Source of the DNA: Pseudo-nitzschia pungens
Taxonomy: Eukaryota > Bacillariophyta > Bacillariophyceae > Bacillariales > Bacillariaceae
NCBI GenBank assembly: GCA_037355855.1
Contig: CM074762.1
Span: 2,666,001 to 2,730,000 of the forward strand
Reading direction: 5' to 3'
Length of the DNA: 64,000 bases
In this document: positions 62,164 through 64,000 of the stretch, piece after piece
Layout of the letters: the number at the start of each line of letters is the position of its first letter
How positions within the stretch are numbered: position 1 is the first letter of the stretch
Translations under genes and position numbers: made by a program
Notes under the pieces: model-generated
The model's input: the letters and a program-made list of their open reading frames with translations, nothing else
The model's database searches: none
What the model was told of the DNA's origin: nothing

Positions 62164-62970
62164 TGTGTAAACGAGTTGAGGACGCTTCACTCTCTATGCG
62201 TTCCGTCCGCTACAGTACAGTATTACAACCATCAACAATTCGATCCGGGTCGATTCATACTAGTATGTCGATCTGATGTCTGATAGATGGGACTGAAGAC
62301 CGTCTCACAAAGATCAAGACCGATTATTTTTTGATTGACATTGCGCTAATTACTAATTACCGTATTTGCACTAATTACCGGTAAACCTTACGTCCAAGTA
62401 CTTATTCCTCTGTTCTGCCGACAGATGACTCGTATGAAGCTTCGCATGGCACGATGTTTCGTTGAGATGAGCGGTAAGATTGCTGTACAAGCGACTGTAC
62501 CCGTTCAATGCCGGTTCCATGTGTACGAGTACTTCGTATTACGGTAAGATTAACCGAACACGAACACCACAATTTGAAATAATTCGTTTCGATCGTTCGT
62601 TTTTCGCCTGGTTCGTACGGTAAAGTATAGTATTGCCCCGATTTGAATTCGACGGTCTGGGGTAATTACCGTACAGAGCTAACACGTCATGTGGTAAGCT
62701 TTACCTGATGTATAAGTAAGGTTAAGATTTTAGGGAACGAAAGTAAATTATGCCGTTAATTATACCACTGAAAAATAATATTAAAGCTATCGAACGTGAG
62801 GTTACGAGTAAGTAAACCTTAATTGCACTACTCTTACGAGCATAACGAGCTACTCCTGTTCATTTTTTTGCACAGAAGTTCAAAGCTAATGGAAATTGCA
62901 ACGAACGATGAGCTTCCTGTGTTTTCTGCCAGTTTATCCAATGTACCAAATTCTTACAGATCATTATTAT
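62164..62970. promoter_or_regulatory. Spacer with very dense spacer words
   Basis: An 807-base stretch upstream of UBLCP1 and downstream of the nuclease-family gene. The words occupy most of 62355-62820: TTACCGGTAAACCTTACG, GCGGTAAGATTGC, ACGGTAAGATTAACCG, GTACGGTAAAG, GGTAATTACCGTAC, TAAGTAAGGTTAAG and GAGTAAGTAAACCTTAA. No gene was recognised. Confidence 0.45.
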
Positions 62971-63822
62971 TTACTCCACTGGAAAGGATATCAACGACGT
63001 TACTGGAAAGTGGTCGGAAGGAAAAAGGCGTCCATCGACATCCCTTGTTTCGGTAATGACTTGACTTTGTTTCACTCTAAGGGATGATGGGGAATCAAAA
63101 AGAATCCAATCGATGTGGTTTGCGCCCGGTTCGGAATTGCGGCCATGGGCTCGAAACCTTGCCCCGATCCATGAATGATATGTGTACGAAACATCACCCC
63201 CCGTGTTCTTTTCGGCCACTTTCCACGAGTCGGTCATGTTCGCTCCGTTTGGGCCTGTCAGATATTGATAGACACAACTGTCATGATAGGTATTGAAGTC
63301 CCCCATGAGAATGATGGGTTCCTCCGGGGAGTTCCGGATGGAGCGCATGCGTTCGTGAAGCAACTCGGTGGCTCGAATTCGTGACAATTTTCCTTCGTGG
63401 TCCAATTGCGTATTGAACACGTGTACAACCTTGTCGTTTTTTCGCATTCGCAGAGTGACGTAGGTCGTCATGCGTACACAGGCAGCATCCCATCCTTTTT
63501 TGCCGGGTCGGTCGGGGGTTGGAGAAAGCCAAAAGTTTCCTCCTCCGAGTTTCTCGAAAATGGCATTGTCCCAAAAAATTTGGACGTGTTCTCCTCCTTT
63601 TTCACGTGGTTCACCAAATCTTTGATAGTCACCTCTCATGTTGGCATGCAAATCATTCAATTGATTGTGCAGTCCTTCTTGTATGCCCATCACAGCAGGT
63701 TTCATGCGATTGATGATATCAAATACGTGCTGCCGTCTGAATTCCCAGCTGTTTATTCCATCATGGTTATTGGCATAACGTAAATTGAACGTCATGATCT
63801 CCAGGTCTATCGACATCTTCAT
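62971..63822 (-). CDS. Endonuclease/exonuclease/phosphatase (EEP) family hydrolase
   Basis: A 283-residue Mg2+-dependent phosphoesterase of the EEP superfamily. Catalytic elements: Asn in IMTFNLRYAN near residue 13, Glu in GIQEGLHNQ (Glu49), IFWDNAIFEKL, the VFNTQLDHEG His/Asp block, the ILMGDFNTYHDS motif near 172, HIDWILF, and the terminal SDHFPVTS near 270. This order and the NHDGINSWEFRR start resemble a bacterial-style subgroup of secreted or cytosolic EEP proteins often annotated only as endonuclease/exonuclease/phosphatase family. No signal peptide is visible. The substrate (nucleic acid, phosphoinositide or other) cannot be decided. A second ATG lies two codons on (MSID). Confidence 0.85.
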   Translation of the reverse strand: MKMSIDLEIMTFNLRYANNHDGINSWEFRRQHVFDIINRMKPAVMGIQEGLHNQLNDLHANMRGDYQRFGEPREKGGEHVQIFWDNAIFEKLGGGNFWLSPTPDRPGKKGWDAACVRMTTYVTLRMRKNDKVVHVFNTQLDHEGKLSRIRATELLHERMRSIRNSPEEPIILMGDFNTYHDSCVYQYLTGPNGANMTDSWKVAEKNTGGDVSYTYHSWIGARFRAHGRNSEPGANHIDWILFDSPSSLRVKQSQVITETRDVDGRLFPSDHFPVTSLISFPVE

Positions 63823-64000
63823 GATTGATAATCGTCGTCGTTGTTGTTATAGACCTGCTATTGTGATTATTGGTGCGTAGCTGTCGCTATTGCTGTTTTT
63901 CCACCCCTTGACGGACTTTTTATGAGAGTGGTGGTGCTGCTGCTCTCACTTTCATGCCCTTGAAACAATATACTGTAACATGACAAGGAAGGACAAAATA
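63823..64000. other. Right edge, upstream of the EEP gene
   Basis: A 178-base stretch with a GTTGTTGTTATAG string and a GGTGGTGCTGCTGCTCTC stretch. It presumably holds the promoter of the EEP gene. Nothing else was recognised. Confidence 0.3.

Overview
This window is nuclear DNA of a stramenopile alga, most likely a raphid pennate diatom (Bacillariaceae-like). The reasons are: intron-poor genes with short GT-AG introns (about 75-180 bases); several proteins with a signal peptide followed by an ASAFAP-type Ala-Phe junction, the mark of import into a secondary red plastid; a nuclear plastid-type gyrase B; and a mix of eukaryotic informational genes (eIF3m, eIF2B-beta, DEAD helicase, REV1, UBLCP1) with plastid redox genes. 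The species assignment is inference. No virus, transposase, CRISPR array, rRNA or tRNA gene was recognised.

Layout, left to right. 0-6.6 kb: 5' part of REV1 (runs off the left edge), a TrmB-like tRNA methyltransferase fused to a CysRS-like module, and a triple thioredoxin-fold GST-like plastid protein. 7-12.9 kb: MPDU1-like PQ-loop protein, a DUF1118/RIQ-like plastid protein, an orphan plastid-targeted helical protein, and a P-loop kinase. 14-19.3 kb: a helicase-associated-domain protein, an NDC1-like type II NAD(P)H dehydrogenase, and eIF3m. 20-27.6 kb: a repeat-bearing orphan, and a zinc-ribbon plus armadillo gene whose reading frame is broken twice. 28.4-34.6 kb: eIF2B-beta, a TMEM163/CDF-like membrane protein, and an alanine racemase with large insertions. 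34.8-42.8 kb: a head-to-head pair of large, mostly disordered orphans. 43-48.9 kb: GyrB, sphingolipid delta-4 desaturase, and a small membrane orphan. 50-57.4 kb: a multi-pass orphan, a DEAD-box helicase, a MetF-like protein, and a JmjC protein. 58.6-63.8 kb: a secreted PHB-depolymerase/feruloyl-esterase-like protein, the UBLCP1 phosphatase, and an endonuclease/exonuclease/phosphatase-family protein.

The genes are independent units on both strands, with convergent ends often only 50-350 bases apart and divergent spacers of 0.6-1.6 kb. Nine genes carry introns that could be placed because joining the exons restores family motifs and keeps frame. The spacers share an unusual vocabulary (TACCGGTA, TACGTAC, GTAAGGTTA and their complements) that I rarely see in the coding sequence.

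Most unusual items: the spacer word family; the two one-base frame shifts in the ARM gene; the alanine racemase with catalytic residues intact but about 380 inserted residues; two genes whose start codon overlaps the stop of a tiny upstream ORF; diverged direct repeats flanking the secreted esterase; and the CysRS-like/TrmB fusion. I found no clear candidate for a wholly new multi-gene system.
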